From positions 1 through 29,431 of the forward strand of contig CAZPMO010000043.1 of assembly GCA_964587515.1 (NCBI GenBank): 29,431 nt of DNA, given 5' to 3'. The notes under the pieces were generated by a model that was given only the letters and a program-made list of their open reading frames with translations, had not been told where the DNA came from and searched no databases. Made by a program: the position numbers and the translations under genes. Positions 1-6,979 of this stretch are shown here, piece after piece (the first letter of the stretch is position 1; every line of letters starts with the position of its first letter). Origin of the DNA: CAZPMO01 sp964587515. Its GTDB lineage: Bacteria; Pseudomonadota; Alphaproteobacteria; MPNO01.

Positions 1-54
1 TCCATTTGCGTCAACCGTTTCCACCACAGCGCATGATTTAAACCGGACACCAGT

Positions 55-200
55 GGACTTGATCCGGGGTCCAGTGGTGGTGGGCGGGTTCGCGCTATTT
101 AGGATCCGCCCCTCCGCCAATGTCTGCTCGGCGTGGAGGTCATGAACACGCGACGCGACTTCCTCTTGAGGCACCGCTGGGCCCCGGATCAAGTCCGGGG
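55..200. repeat. Paired inverted REP-like palindromes (copy A)
   Basis: The right unit at 182-200 is a perfect CCCCGGATCAAGTCCGGGG hairpin (7-bp arms, 5-nt loop). The left unit is its reverse complement in degenerate form, with the core at 55-69 and its outer arm lost. The two units are 112 nt apart. The same pair with the same 112-nt spacing occurs at 5474-5623. Similar GGATCAAGTCC palindromes are widely scattered between genes in alphaproteobacteria. The rest of 1-217 shows no gene. Confidence 0.7.
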
Positions 201-217
201 AGACCGAATGTGGACCC

Positions 218-1033
218 TCAGCGGGCGGCTTCCTGCTCGTATTGCGGGTCGACATAACGCCGTCCCGCGGCTTCCACATGGGCGAATACGGCCTCTTCGC
301 TCGCGTCATCCAGTGTCAGGTCGGCGTCCCAGTGACCGTACCGGTCCGTGCCGCGAACCAGGTCCGCGAACCGCCGGTCGACGACCGACCGAACATGGGC
401 GGGAATGCAGAACAAACCGATCCCGATGCGGTCGTGGTCGGTTTCGTTGGGCAGGGAGCCATGCACGATGCGTTCATGGTGACACGAGAATTGTCCGGCC
501 CCGAGCTCGAGGTCCACGGCGCCGCTATCGTCGATCTCCTCGATGGTCTGGCCGCGCGCCAGTAGATTTTTGCCGTCGGATATCTCAGCGTGGGTGTATG
601 TCTCTCCGAGATGAGTGCCCGGCAGCACGCGCAGGCATCCATTGGCCGGGTTGCTGTCGGTCAGCGCCAGCCAGACGGTCACCAACTCGTTGGGCTCGAG
701 GCCGAAATAGGCCGAATCCTGGTGCCAGGACACATAGGACCCATCGCGTCCCGGCTTGATCCAGAAGCGCGAGGAGAAGATCAGAATGTCCGGCCCGATC
801 AGATCCTCCACCACATCGAGAATCGCGGGGTGGCGCGAGAATTCGAACGACTGGCGAAAGATCAGATGGCTCTTGGTGATGATCGTCGATGCCGGGACCC
901 CGCGCTCGCGCTTGAAGTCGTCGAGATCGCCGCACATCGCGGCGGCGTCCGCCGGGTCTACCCCGTCGAATGGCGCCAGGTAGCCGTTGTCGTGAAAAAA
1001 CGCGACTTGTTGTTCGGTCAGCACCTTGGGCAT
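218..1033 (-). CDS. Phytanoyl-CoA dioxygenase (PhyH) family Fe(II)/2-oxoglutarate oxygenase
   Basis: This is a 271-residue protein of the PhyH family, whose members hydroxylate small organic substrates using Fe(II), O2 and 2-oxoglutarate. The iron-binding triad is visible: WHQD at 103-106 gives H104 and D106, and the distal histidine is H191 in VHGSLPN. R202 in DRIGIGL is placed to bind the 2-oxoglutarate carboxylate. The length is normal for the family and there is no signal peptide, so it should be cytosolic. The ATG at 1033 has a GAGG ribosome site about 8 nt upstream. It is transcribed in the same direction as gmk but separated by a 99-nt gap, so co-transcription is uncertain. The substrate cannot be read from the sequence; alphaproteobacteria carry many PhyH paralogues of unknown role. 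Confidence 0.88.
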   Translation of the reverse strand: MPKVLTEQQVAFFHDNGYLAPFDGVDPADAAAMCGDLDDFKRERGVPASTIITKSHLIFRQSFEFSRHPAILDVVEDLIGPDILIFSSRFWIKPGRDGSYVSWHQDSAYFGLEPNELVTVWLALTDSNPANGCLRVLPGTHLGETYTHAEISDGKNLLARGQTIEEIDDSGAVDLELGAGQFSCHHERIVHGSLPNETDHDRIGIGLFCIPAHVRSVVDRRFADLVRGTDRYGHWDADLTLDDASEEAVFAHVEAAGRRYVDPQYEQEAAR

Positions 1034-1132
1034 GGGGTGTCCTCGCTACTTTGGCACCCGAAGATTCTCACAAAGGACGGCCAAACCCAAGTCTTCTCCG
1101 GCGGTGGGACAAAATGACCCGCGCCGCCCGGA

Positions 1133-1792
1133 TCAGAGGCCTTCGCGCAGGCGTTTCACGAAGTCGGTCAGGCCGGTCTGGCGTTCGCGCCGCAACCGTT
1201 CGGCGCCGAGAATGGCCTGGACCTCGGCGACGCTCCGCTCAACGTCGTTATTGATGATGATGTAGTCATACTCGGCCCAGTGGCTGATTTCGTCCGGCGC
1301 CTTGGCCATGCGCGCGGCGACCACATGTTCAGGGTCCTGTGCCCGCGTCCGGAGGCGCCGGTGCAGCTCGTCGGTCGAAGGCGGCAGGATGAACACGCTC
1401 ACCAGATCCTCGCGCGCGGTCTGGGAAAGCTGTTGCGTGCCCTGCCAGTCGATGTCGAACAGCACGTCGCTGCCCCGGGTCAGCACCGCTTCGACCGGCG
1501 CCCTGGGCGTGCCGTAATAGTGATCGAACACCTTGGCGTGCTCCAACAACTCGTCGCGGTTGACCATCAGGTTGAAGCCGACCGGATCGATGAAATCATA
1601 ATCGCGCCCGGGAACCTCGCCGGGCCGCTGGGGTCGCGTCGTCACCGATACCGACAGCGAAATATTGGGGTCGCGCGCCAGTAGTTCCCGGGAAATCGTG
1701 GTCTTGCCCGCGCCCGACGGCGAGGACAGGACCAGCATCAGGCCGCGCCGCCGGATGGCGCTCGTCGAGGATGCGGGGGAGGTTGTCGCCAT
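1133..1792 (-). CDS. gmk: Guanylate kinase
   Basis: This is a 219-residue guanylate kinase, which converts GMP and ATP to GDP and ADP in the cytosol and feeds GTP and dGTP pools. The P-loop SSPSGAGKTT is at residues 23-32. The GMP-binding segment SVTTRPQRPGEVPGRDY follows, and then the YYGTP motif of the GMP lid. The frame is open upstream to 1903, but the ATG at 1792 gives the expected short N-terminus and lies 14 nt after the yicC stop, so the upstream part is only open frame inside yicC. The yicC-gmk pair is a standard alphaproteobacterial arrangement and is probably transcribed from the promoter in front of yicC. Confidence 0.96.
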   Translation of the reverse strand: MATTSPASSTSAIRRRGLMLVLSSPSGAGKTTISRELLARDPNISLSVSVTTRPQRPGEVPGRDYDFIDPVGFNLMVNRDELLEHAKVFDHYYGTPRAPVEAVLTRGSDVLFDIDWQGTQQLSQTAREDLVSVFILPPSTDELHRRLRTRAQDPEHVVAARMAKAPDEISHWAEYDYIIINNDVERSVAEVQAILGAERLRRERQTGLTDFVKRLREGL

Positions 1793-1806
1793 GGTCGCGC
1801 GGCCGC

Positions 1807-2709
1807 CTATTCGACGTTCTGGACCTGCTCGCGCAGGCGCTCGATGGCGGCCTTGAGGTCGAGGCCGATGCGGGTGAGCTCCATGTCGGACGATTTGGAG
1901 CACAGCGTGTTGGCTTCACGGTTGAATTCCTGGCACAGGAAATCAAGCCGGCGGCCGATCGCGCCACCGTCGCCGATCAGTTCGCGCGCCGAGGCGATAT
2001 GCGCGACCAGACGGTCGAGTTCCTCGCGCACGTCGCCGCGCGTCGCCAGAACCGCGATTTCCTGGGCCAGCCGGTCTTCCGAGACCGGCTTGTCGCCGCC
2101 GAGCAACTCCTCGAGTTGCTCGCGCAGACGTTGATGGAGCGCCTCGGGGCGCGCGCCGGCGCAGGACTCCGCCGAGGCGTACTGGGTTTCGATCTCGGCG
2201 AGCCGCTCTTCCATGATGGCGCGGAGCCGGGTGCCTTCTTCCGCGCGCGCCGCGGCGAGCCGGGTCAGCGCGTCTTCGAAGCTCGCGATCAGCGCGGCCA
2301 CGCGCTTGTTCCGCGTTTCCTCGGGTTCATCTTCCTCCGCCATCGGTTCCAGCACACCGGGCAGCGACAGCAGGTTTTCCAGTTGGATCGGCGATGCCGT
2401 CGTCCGGCGTTTCAGCCCGTCGACAAGTTCCAGCATCTGGCTCAGCACGTCTTCGTTGACGCGCACGGCCTGACTGCGTTCCGGGCGTTGCAAATTCAAA
2501 TGCACCGAGAAATTGCCGCGTGCGAAGCGTTTGGGCGCCTCGCCGCGCCCATGCGCTTCGAGATCGTCATAGCCCGGCGGCAGGCGGAATCGGAGATCCA
2601 GATTGCGGCTGTTGACGCTTTTGACCTCCCAGGTCCAGCGATAGCCGTTCTCGCCGCCCTCGGATCGGGCGAAGCCCGTCATGGAATTTACGCCGGCGGA
2701 TTCTGCCAT
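1807..2709 (-). CDS. yicC: YicC/YloC family endoribonuclease
   Basis: This is a 300-residue member of the YicC family, which in E. coli acts as an endoribonuclease affecting small-RNA turnover. The N-terminus NSMTGFARSEG and the segment WEVKSVNSRNLDLRFRLP are family hallmarks. The C-terminal DUF1732 part ends in the typical REQVQNVE. The frame can be extended to a TTG at 2742, but a good promoter (2754-2781) predicts a transcript starting near 2747, which would leave that TTG almost leaderless. The ATG at 2709 also matches the family N-terminus. gmk follows after 14 nt. In related genomes mltG normally lies directly upstream; here a block of accessory genes separates the two. Confidence 0.93.
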   Translation of the reverse strand: MAESAGVNSMTGFARSEGGENGYRWTWEVKSVNSRNLDLRFRLPPGYDDLEAHGRGEAPKRFARGNFSVHLNLQRPERSQAVRVNEDVLSQMLELVDGLKRRTTASPIQLENLLSLPGVLEPMAEEDEPEETRNKRVAALIASFEDALTRLAAARAEEGTRLRAIMEERLAEIETQYASAESCAGARPEALHQRLREQLEELLGGDKPVSEDRLAQEIAVLATRGDVREELDRLVAHIASARELIGDGGAIGRRLDFLCQEFNREANTLCSKSSDMELTRIGLDLKAAIERLREQVQNVE

Positions 2710-2753
2710 TATACGTCGTCGGGTTCCGGTAATCTTGGCCAAATTCGCGGCTA

Positions 2754-2781
2754 CTTATACGGCATTCCGACGCCCGGTCAA
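2754..2781 (-). promoter_or_regulatory. Sigma-70-type promoter for yicC-gmk
   Basis: Read on the minus strand, TTGACC (2781-2776) and TATAAG (2759-2754) are separated by 16 nt. Transcription should start near 2747, about 38 nt before the yicC ATG. A local promoter makes sense because yicC is no longer next to the upstream fab-mltG genes. Confidence 0.65.
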
Positions 2782-2942
2782 TGCGCCCGCGCCTTTGACT
2801 TCGCCGGGCAGGTCATGCTTAAGTGATTACGTGCCGCACCGTTTGGGCACAGTCGCAAAATCGGGAGGCGAGGCGGTTTTCAAGGACCGCCCGGCCAAAC
2901 AAACAAAAGCGATTTCAAATTTCGGCCGCAAAGGGATGACCG

Positions 2943-3740
2943 ATGAGCGCTTATATATCCGCAAATGACGTCAATTTGACGTTCAGCCCTAAGAACCGCG
3001 AACCGGTGACGGCGCTCAGCGACTTCAACGTCGATGTGGAGCAGGGCCAGTTCGTGTCCATCGTGGGTCCGTCGGGCTGCGGCAAAAGCACGTTCCTGAA
3101 TGTGCTGCTCGGACTGATACCGCCCAACTCCGGGACCATGATGGTCAATGGTCGGACGGTTTCCGGACCCGGCACCGACCGCGCGATGGTGTTCCAGGAG
3201 TTCGGCCTGCTGCCGTGGCGAACGGTCTCCAACAATGTCGAGCTGGGTCTCGAGCTCCAGGGCATGGGCCAGGCCGAACGACGCGCGATCTGCCAGAATT
3301 TTATCGAAATGGTGGGGCTTGTAGGCTTCGAGGAGCATTATCCCCACGAGCTTTCGGGCGGCATGAAACAGCGGGTCGGGTTGGCGCGCGCACTCGCGTC
3401 CGATCCCGACGTGCTGTTGATGGATGAGCCGTTCGCCGCGCTCGATGCCCAGACCCGCGACATCATGCAGGCGGAACTGCTGCGCATCTGGCAGGAAGCC
3501 AAGAAGACGGTGCTGTTCGTGACCCATCAGATCGAGGAGGCGGTTTATCTTTCCGACCACGTGATCGTGATGACCAAGCGGCCCGGCCGCGCCAAGAAGA
3601 TCATCAATATCGACTTGCCGCGGCCGCGCGATTACGAAATGCGGGTCACGTCGCAATTCAACGATCTCAAGCTCGCGATCTGGAACGAACTCAAGGACGA
3701 GCTCAGCGCCGGCGGCGACGAAGAATCGGGACACGTCTGA
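2943..3740 (+). CDS. ABC transporter ATP-binding protein, NitT/TauT (SsuB-like) family
   Basis: This is a 265-residue nucleotide-binding subunit of an importer in the nitrate/taurine/sulfonate/thiamine-precursor class. All ATPase motifs are intact: Walker A GPSGCGKST at 42-50, Q-loop Q85 in VFQEFGLLPW, signature LSGGMKQR at 137-144, Walker B VLLMDEP ending at 163 with D161/E162, and the switch histidine H195. The ATG at 2943 follows an AAAGGGATGACC ribosome site. The stop codon overlaps the ATG of the first permease (TGATG), which indicates translational coupling. The FQEFGLLPW motif is typical of this family. The substrate is not determined by the sequence. It starts the accessory block inserted between yicC and mltG. 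Confidence 0.93.
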   Translation: MSAYISANDVNLTFSPKNREPVTALSDFNVDVEQGQFVSIVGPSGCGKSTFLNVLLGLIPPNSGTMMVNGRTVSGPGTDRAMVFQEFGLLPWRTVSNNVELGLELQGMGQAERRAICQNFIEMVGLVGFEEHYPHELSGGMKQRVGLARALASDPDVLLMDEPFAALDAQTRDIMQAELLRIWQEAKKTVLFVTHQIEEAVYLSDHVIVMTKRPGRAKKIINIDLPRPRDYEMRVTSQFNDLKLAIWNELKDELSAGGDEESGHV

Positions 3741-4552
3741 TGGCGTCGATATCGAGCTCAAGCCAACAAAACGCCGGGTTCATGGTCTGGGTCGAGGACA
3801 AGCGGCGGTTTCTGCTCGGCTTATTCGCGGTGATCCTGTTCTTCGTCGTTTGGGAGGGAATCTTTACCTGGGTCGTGAAACTCAACCCCTTCTTCATCTC
3901 GAAGCCGAGCCTGATCTGGCTGGGGTTCCTGTACGATCTCAAGTCCGGCAAGGTGATGAACGAAGTGCTGATCAGCGGCCAGCCGTTCCTATTCGGTTTC
4001 GTGGCCGCGATCGTGGTCGGCATTTTCATCGGCACCTTCATGGGCTGGCGCACCCGGGTCGGTTACGCGCTCGATCCCCTGATGACGGCGCTTTACGCCA
4101 GCCCGCTGATCGCGATCGCGCCGCTGGTGATCATCATCTTCGGCGTCGGGATCTCCGGCAAGGCGATCCTGATCTTCGTCCTTTCGGTGTTCCCGTTCAT
4201 CTTCAATACCTATGCCGGGGTAAAATCCGTCGACCAGCTTCTGGTCAACGTGGTGCGCTCGATGGGCGGGAAAGATCGCGACATCTACTTCAAGGTCATC
4301 GTGCCCAGCGTGCTGCCCTATATCATCGCCGGCGGCCGTTACGCCATCGGGCGCGCGCTGGTCGGCGTCCTGGTGGGTGAGTTCTACGCCGCCTCGGCGG
4401 GAGTGGGCTATCAGATCGCCTTTTATAGCGACATGTACGCGCTCGACCGCATGTTCGCGTATATCATCATCATGATGGTGATCGCTGTCGCGTTTACCGA
4501 GGGGATACGCTGGGCCGAACGGGTCGCGTTCCCCTGGCGGGTGGGGATGTAG
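3740..4552 (+). CDS. ABC transporter permease, NitT/TauT family (first of two)
   Basis: This is a 270-residue inner-membrane permease of the BPD_transp_1 (SsuC/TauC-like) type with about six membrane segments, the first near residues 23-45. The EAA loop that contacts the ATPase is visible in the segment VDQLLVNVVRSMGGKDRD followed by IYFKVIVPSVLP. It begins inside the stop codon of the ATPase and is followed after 4 nt by a second, clearly different permease. Importers of this family usually work with one permease acting as a homodimer, so two genes suggest a heterodimer. I cannot tell the substrate. Confidence 0.92.
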   Translation: MASISSSSQQNAGFMVWVEDKRRFLLGLFAVILFFVVWEGIFTWVVKLNPFFISKPSLIWLGFLYDLKSGKVMNEVLISGQPFLFGFVAAIVVGIFIGTFMGWRTRVGYALDPLMTALYASPLIAIAPLVIIIFGVGISGKAILIFVLSVFPFIFNTYAGVKSVDQLLVNVVRSMGGKDRDIYFKVIVPSVLPYIIAGGRYAIGRALVGVLVGEFYAASAGVGYQIAFYSDMYALDRMFAYIIIMMVIAVAFTEGIRWAERVAFPWRVGM

Positions 4553-4556
4553 CGTC

Positions 4557-5444
4557 ATGGATGATTCAGCGGACGTCGCAACAGTCACCGGTACTCCAGC
4601 TGGGGGCGCGCTTGGCCCGCCCGCGGCGGAAGAAACCTTTTTCGAGACTTACGAGCCGACAATCCTGGGCGCCGGATTCATCATTCTCGTCCTGGCCGTG
4701 TGGGAGGTCTATCCCCTGGTCTTCGAATTGTCGAAGGGGATGAAGCTGTTCTTCGCCACGCCGTCGGCGATCGCCGTCGCGCTCTATGAGCTGTTGTTCG
4801 GACTGCGCGATGTCTCCGTGCTGGGGTCGTTGTGGAAACACTTCAACGCCAGCGCGTCGTCCTTCGGGCTGGGGCTGGTGCTTTCAATCGTCGTCGCCTT
4901 GCCGCTTGGCGTGGTGCTGGGCCGCTCCCAGACGGTCGATGCGATGGTCGATCCCTTCATCACCGCGTTCAACGCGACGCCCCGGCTGGTTTTCCTGCCG
5001 CTGGTGCTGATCTGGTTCGGCATCGGGTTCTGGTCGGTGGTGGTGATCGTGTTCATCGGCGCGGTGTTCCCGCTGCTGATCAATACCTATGCCGGGGTGA
5101 AGAACGCCGATCGGCTGCTGATCAACGTGGTGCGGTCCTTCGGCGCCAACGAGTGGGAAATCAACAAGCTCGTGGTGCTGCCCAATTCACTGCCCTTCAT
5201 TGTCGCCGGGCTCAGGCTGGCCATCGGCCGTGCCATCCTCGGCGTCGTGGTGGCGGAGTTTTTCGGCGGCGCCGAATTCGGACTGGGCAAGATGATGGTG
5301 ATCGCGGCGCAAAGCTATTCGATCGACGTGCTGTTCGCGGTCCTGATCATCTTCATGGCGATCTCGCTGGTCATGACCAGCGGGGTGAAACAGATGGAAA
5401 ACCGCCTCAGCCGCTGGCGCCCGGAAAAGGTCAAGACGTTCTAA
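4557..5444 (+). CDS. ABC transporter permease, NitT/TauT family (second of two)
   Basis: This is a 295-residue permease paralogous to the preceding one. It shares the INTYAGVKNADRLLINVVRS pattern and an EAA loop ending in VVLPNSLPFIVAGLRLAIGR. It has an extra hydrophilic N-terminal stretch of about 35 residues, rich in Ala, Gly and Glu, before the first membrane helix. Only 4 nt separate it from the first permease, so the ATPase and both permeases form one transcription unit. No binding protein lies downstream on this strand. The probable one is encoded convergently at 5754-6791. Confidence 0.92.
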   Translation: MDDSADVATVTGTPAGGALGPPAAEETFFETYEPTILGAGFIILVLAVWEVYPLVFELSKGMKLFFATPSAIAVALYELLFGLRDVSVLGSLWKHFNASASSFGLGLVLSIVVALPLGVVLGRSQTVDAMVDPFITAFNATPRLVFLPLVLIWFGIGFWSVVVIVFIGAVFPLLINTYAGVKNADRLLINVVRSFGANEWEINKLVVLPNSLPFIVAGLRLAIGRAILGVVVAEFFGGAEFGLGKMMVIAAQSYSIDVLFAVLIIFMAISLVMTSGVKQMENRLSRWRPEKVKTF

Positions 5445-5473
5445 ATTGCCCGTTCATGGCGTACTTGCTGTCG

Positions 5474-5623
5474 CCCCGGACTTGATCCGGGGTCCAGCGA
5501 TCGTTCGGGCTAAGGTCGTACCGCTTGATCAAGGCCTCCTCGTTATACAGGTGAACAGGGGAAATTTCTCTTGGATGGAATTTAATCCCGTGGCCACCGC
5601 TGGGCCCCGGATCAAGTCCGGGG
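5474..5623. repeat. Paired inverted REP-like palindromes (copy B)
   Basis: CCCCGGACTTGATCCGGGG at 5474-5492 and its exact reverse complement at 5605-5623 are 112 nt apart. The similarity extends outward (GTCG on the left, CGAC on the right) and inward (TCCAGCG left, CGCTGGG right). The pair therefore forms terminal inverted repeats of about 28 bp, and each end is also a hairpin. Copy A at 55-200 has the same design and spacing with an unrelated interior. Confidence 0.8.
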
Positions 5624-5696
5624 CGACAGGGGGAATGTGACGTCGTCCCGGAGAGATTGCAAATCGAGCCTGCGGCGAAGAAGCCTTAACGCCACG

Positions 5697-5734
5697 AAAA
5701 AAACGCCCGGGAGTTTCCTCCCGGGCGTTTGTTT
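5697..5734. terminator. Bidirectional intrinsic terminator
   Basis: A perfect 13-bp stem (5701-5713 with 5718-5730) closes a TTTC loop. Seven As precede it (5697-5703) and a TTTGTTTT tract follows it. Read on the minus strand it gives hairpin plus U-run starting about 23 nt after the binding-protein gene stop. On the plus strand it ends the transporter operon. Confidence 0.92.
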
Positions 5735-5753
5735 TCGGGTCTTGGTTGTTGGG

Positions 5754-6791
5754 CTAGTTGAGTTTGCCCTGCACCTTGGGCGGCGCCTGCAAGTAGTAGC
5801 CCATGTCGCGCAGCGTTTCGTTCAAGAGCTTCCGCTCGACGATCTTGTCGAGGTCGGGCAGCGGCTTGTCCTTCGGCCACAGGCCACGCTTGACCATGCG
5901 ATTGCGGCGCGATTCGAACAGCTTTTGGACCAGGCTCGCCGGCATGTCCGGGCCGTACTGATCGTGCACCTCATCCCAGATGAAGTTCGCTTCTTTGGCG
6001 TCCTTGATCGAGAAGTATTTCTGGATGATCGGCACGGAGCCTTTCCTGTTCTCGCGCAGATACTGGGTCGCCTTGGCGATGGCGCGGATGAACTTCTTCA
6101 CGGTGGGCTTGTTGTTCTTGAGGTACTTGCCGGTCACCCAGAAGCTGCCGCCGACGCGGGGCAGATATTCGCCGGTCTTGATGAGGCCCTTGAAGCCCGC
6201 GACGCGCGCCTTGGCGGCATGCGGGAACGACAGCAGCGCGGCCTGCGTTGCGCCGTTGATCAGGCCGGCAAGTCTCGTAACCTCGTCCTGGAAGCTGATC
6301 ACCTTGTAATCGCGTCCGACCTCGAGATTGAAAAACTGCGACAGCGTGATTTCGCCTTCGTCGTAATCGGCGCCGCCGGCGCGGCCGTAACCCATGACCT
6401 TGCCCTTGAGGTCGGAGACCTTCTTGATTGACGGGTGCACCACGATCACCCATTGGGAGATCAGGGATTCGCCGACCACATATTTCAGATCGGCGCCCAT
6501 CAGCACGGCTTGCGAACCGCCGCCCGGGATCGGCACGAAATCGATCGCGCCGCCCATGCCGGCGGTGACCAGCGCCTTGCCGCCCATGGCGACATAACGC
6601 GCGTCGAGCCCTTCGCGCTTGAAGAAGCCGCGATCCATGGCGACGTAGGACGGGATATGGAACCCGCTGGCGCCCGTGGTGCGACCCACGCGGATCTTGG
6701 TCTGCGCGTCGGCCGTCGAGACCGGCAACGCCACGACGGTCGTGGCCAAGACCGCCACCGCCGCGCTCGTGAATGTCAGTAAACGTTTCAT
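5754..6791 (-). CDS. ABC transporter substrate-binding protein, NMT1/THI5-like (NitT/TauT family)
   Basis: This is a 345-residue periplasmic binding protein. Residues 1-29 form a typical signal peptide (MKR, a hydrophobic core, then ADA before QTK as the likely cleavage site). The mature start KIRVGRTTGASGFHIPSYVAMDRGFF is characteristic of the NMT1/TauA-like fold, in which the ligand lies between two lobes. A strong AGGGGAG ribosome site lies 6-7 nt before the ATG at 6791. It almost certainly serves the ATPase and permeases at 2943-5444, although it is on the opposite strand and converges on them. The ligand is unknown; annotations such as nitrate, sulfonate or thiamine precursor would be guesses. 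Confidence 0.9.
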   Translation of the reverse strand: MKRLLTFTSAAVAVLATTVVALPVSTADAQTKIRVGRTTGASGFHIPSYVAMDRGFFKREGLDARYVAMGGKALVTAGMGGAIDFVPIPGGGSQAVLMGADLKYVVGESLISQWVIVVHPSIKKVSDLKGKVMGYGRAGGADYDEGEITLSQFFNLEVGRDYKVISFQDEVTRLAGLINGATQAALLSFPHAAKARVAGFKGLIKTGEYLPRVGGSFWVTGKYLKNNKPTVKKFIRAIAKATQYLRENRKGSVPIIQKYFSIKDAKEANFIWDEVHDQYGPDMPASLVQKLFESRRNRMVKRGLWPKDKPLPDLDKIVERKLLNETLRDMGYYLQAPPKVQGKLN

Positions 6792-6925
6792 CCTGTGCTC
6801 CCCTGATTGGACGGAATTGCCCAGTCTCTTCAGTTTGTTCCGGTTTCAAACCAGAACGTCGGATTTAAGGGTTTCCGATGGCAAATTCTGGAGACCGGTC
6901 AATTGAATGTCAAGGGAGTGGCCGA

Positions 6926-6954
6926 TGGACACCCCTGTTGCGCGCGCCTAGAAT
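6926..6954 (+). promoter_or_regulatory. Sigma-70-type promoter for the cyclase gene
   Basis: TGGACA (6926-6931) and TAGAAT (6949-6954) are separated by 17 nt, each one mismatch from consensus. The predicted start near 6961 is 19 nt before the GTG at 6980. This rules against the upstream in-frame ATG at 6878. Confidence 0.6.
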
Positions 6955-6979
6955 TCCCGCGGCTTCGTTGGGAGGAAGC

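Larger units (their letters stand above)
5445..5753. other. 309-nt convergent intergenic region
   Basis: This lies between the second permease (plus) and the binding protein (minus). It holds a repeat pair at 5474-5623 and a bidirectional terminator at 5697-5734. The short open frames here are repeat-derived, and I see no gene. Confidence 0.8.

Noticed and set aside
1793..1903. N-terminal extension of guanylate kinase
   Set aside because: It overlaps yicC and is Arg/His/Pro-rich; the ATG at 1792 gives the normal enzyme.
2880..3761. 293-residue minus-strand frame
   Set aside because: It is antisense to the ABC ATPase gene, whose Walker and signature motifs are intact.
5446..5640. 64-residue plus-strand frame between the transporter and its binding protein
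   Set aside because: It is built from the palindromic repeat pair and has no homology or ribosome site.
6878..6979. Upstream ATG for the cyclase
   Set aside because: It lies before the predicted promoter; the GTG at 6980 has a ribosome site and the family N-terminus.
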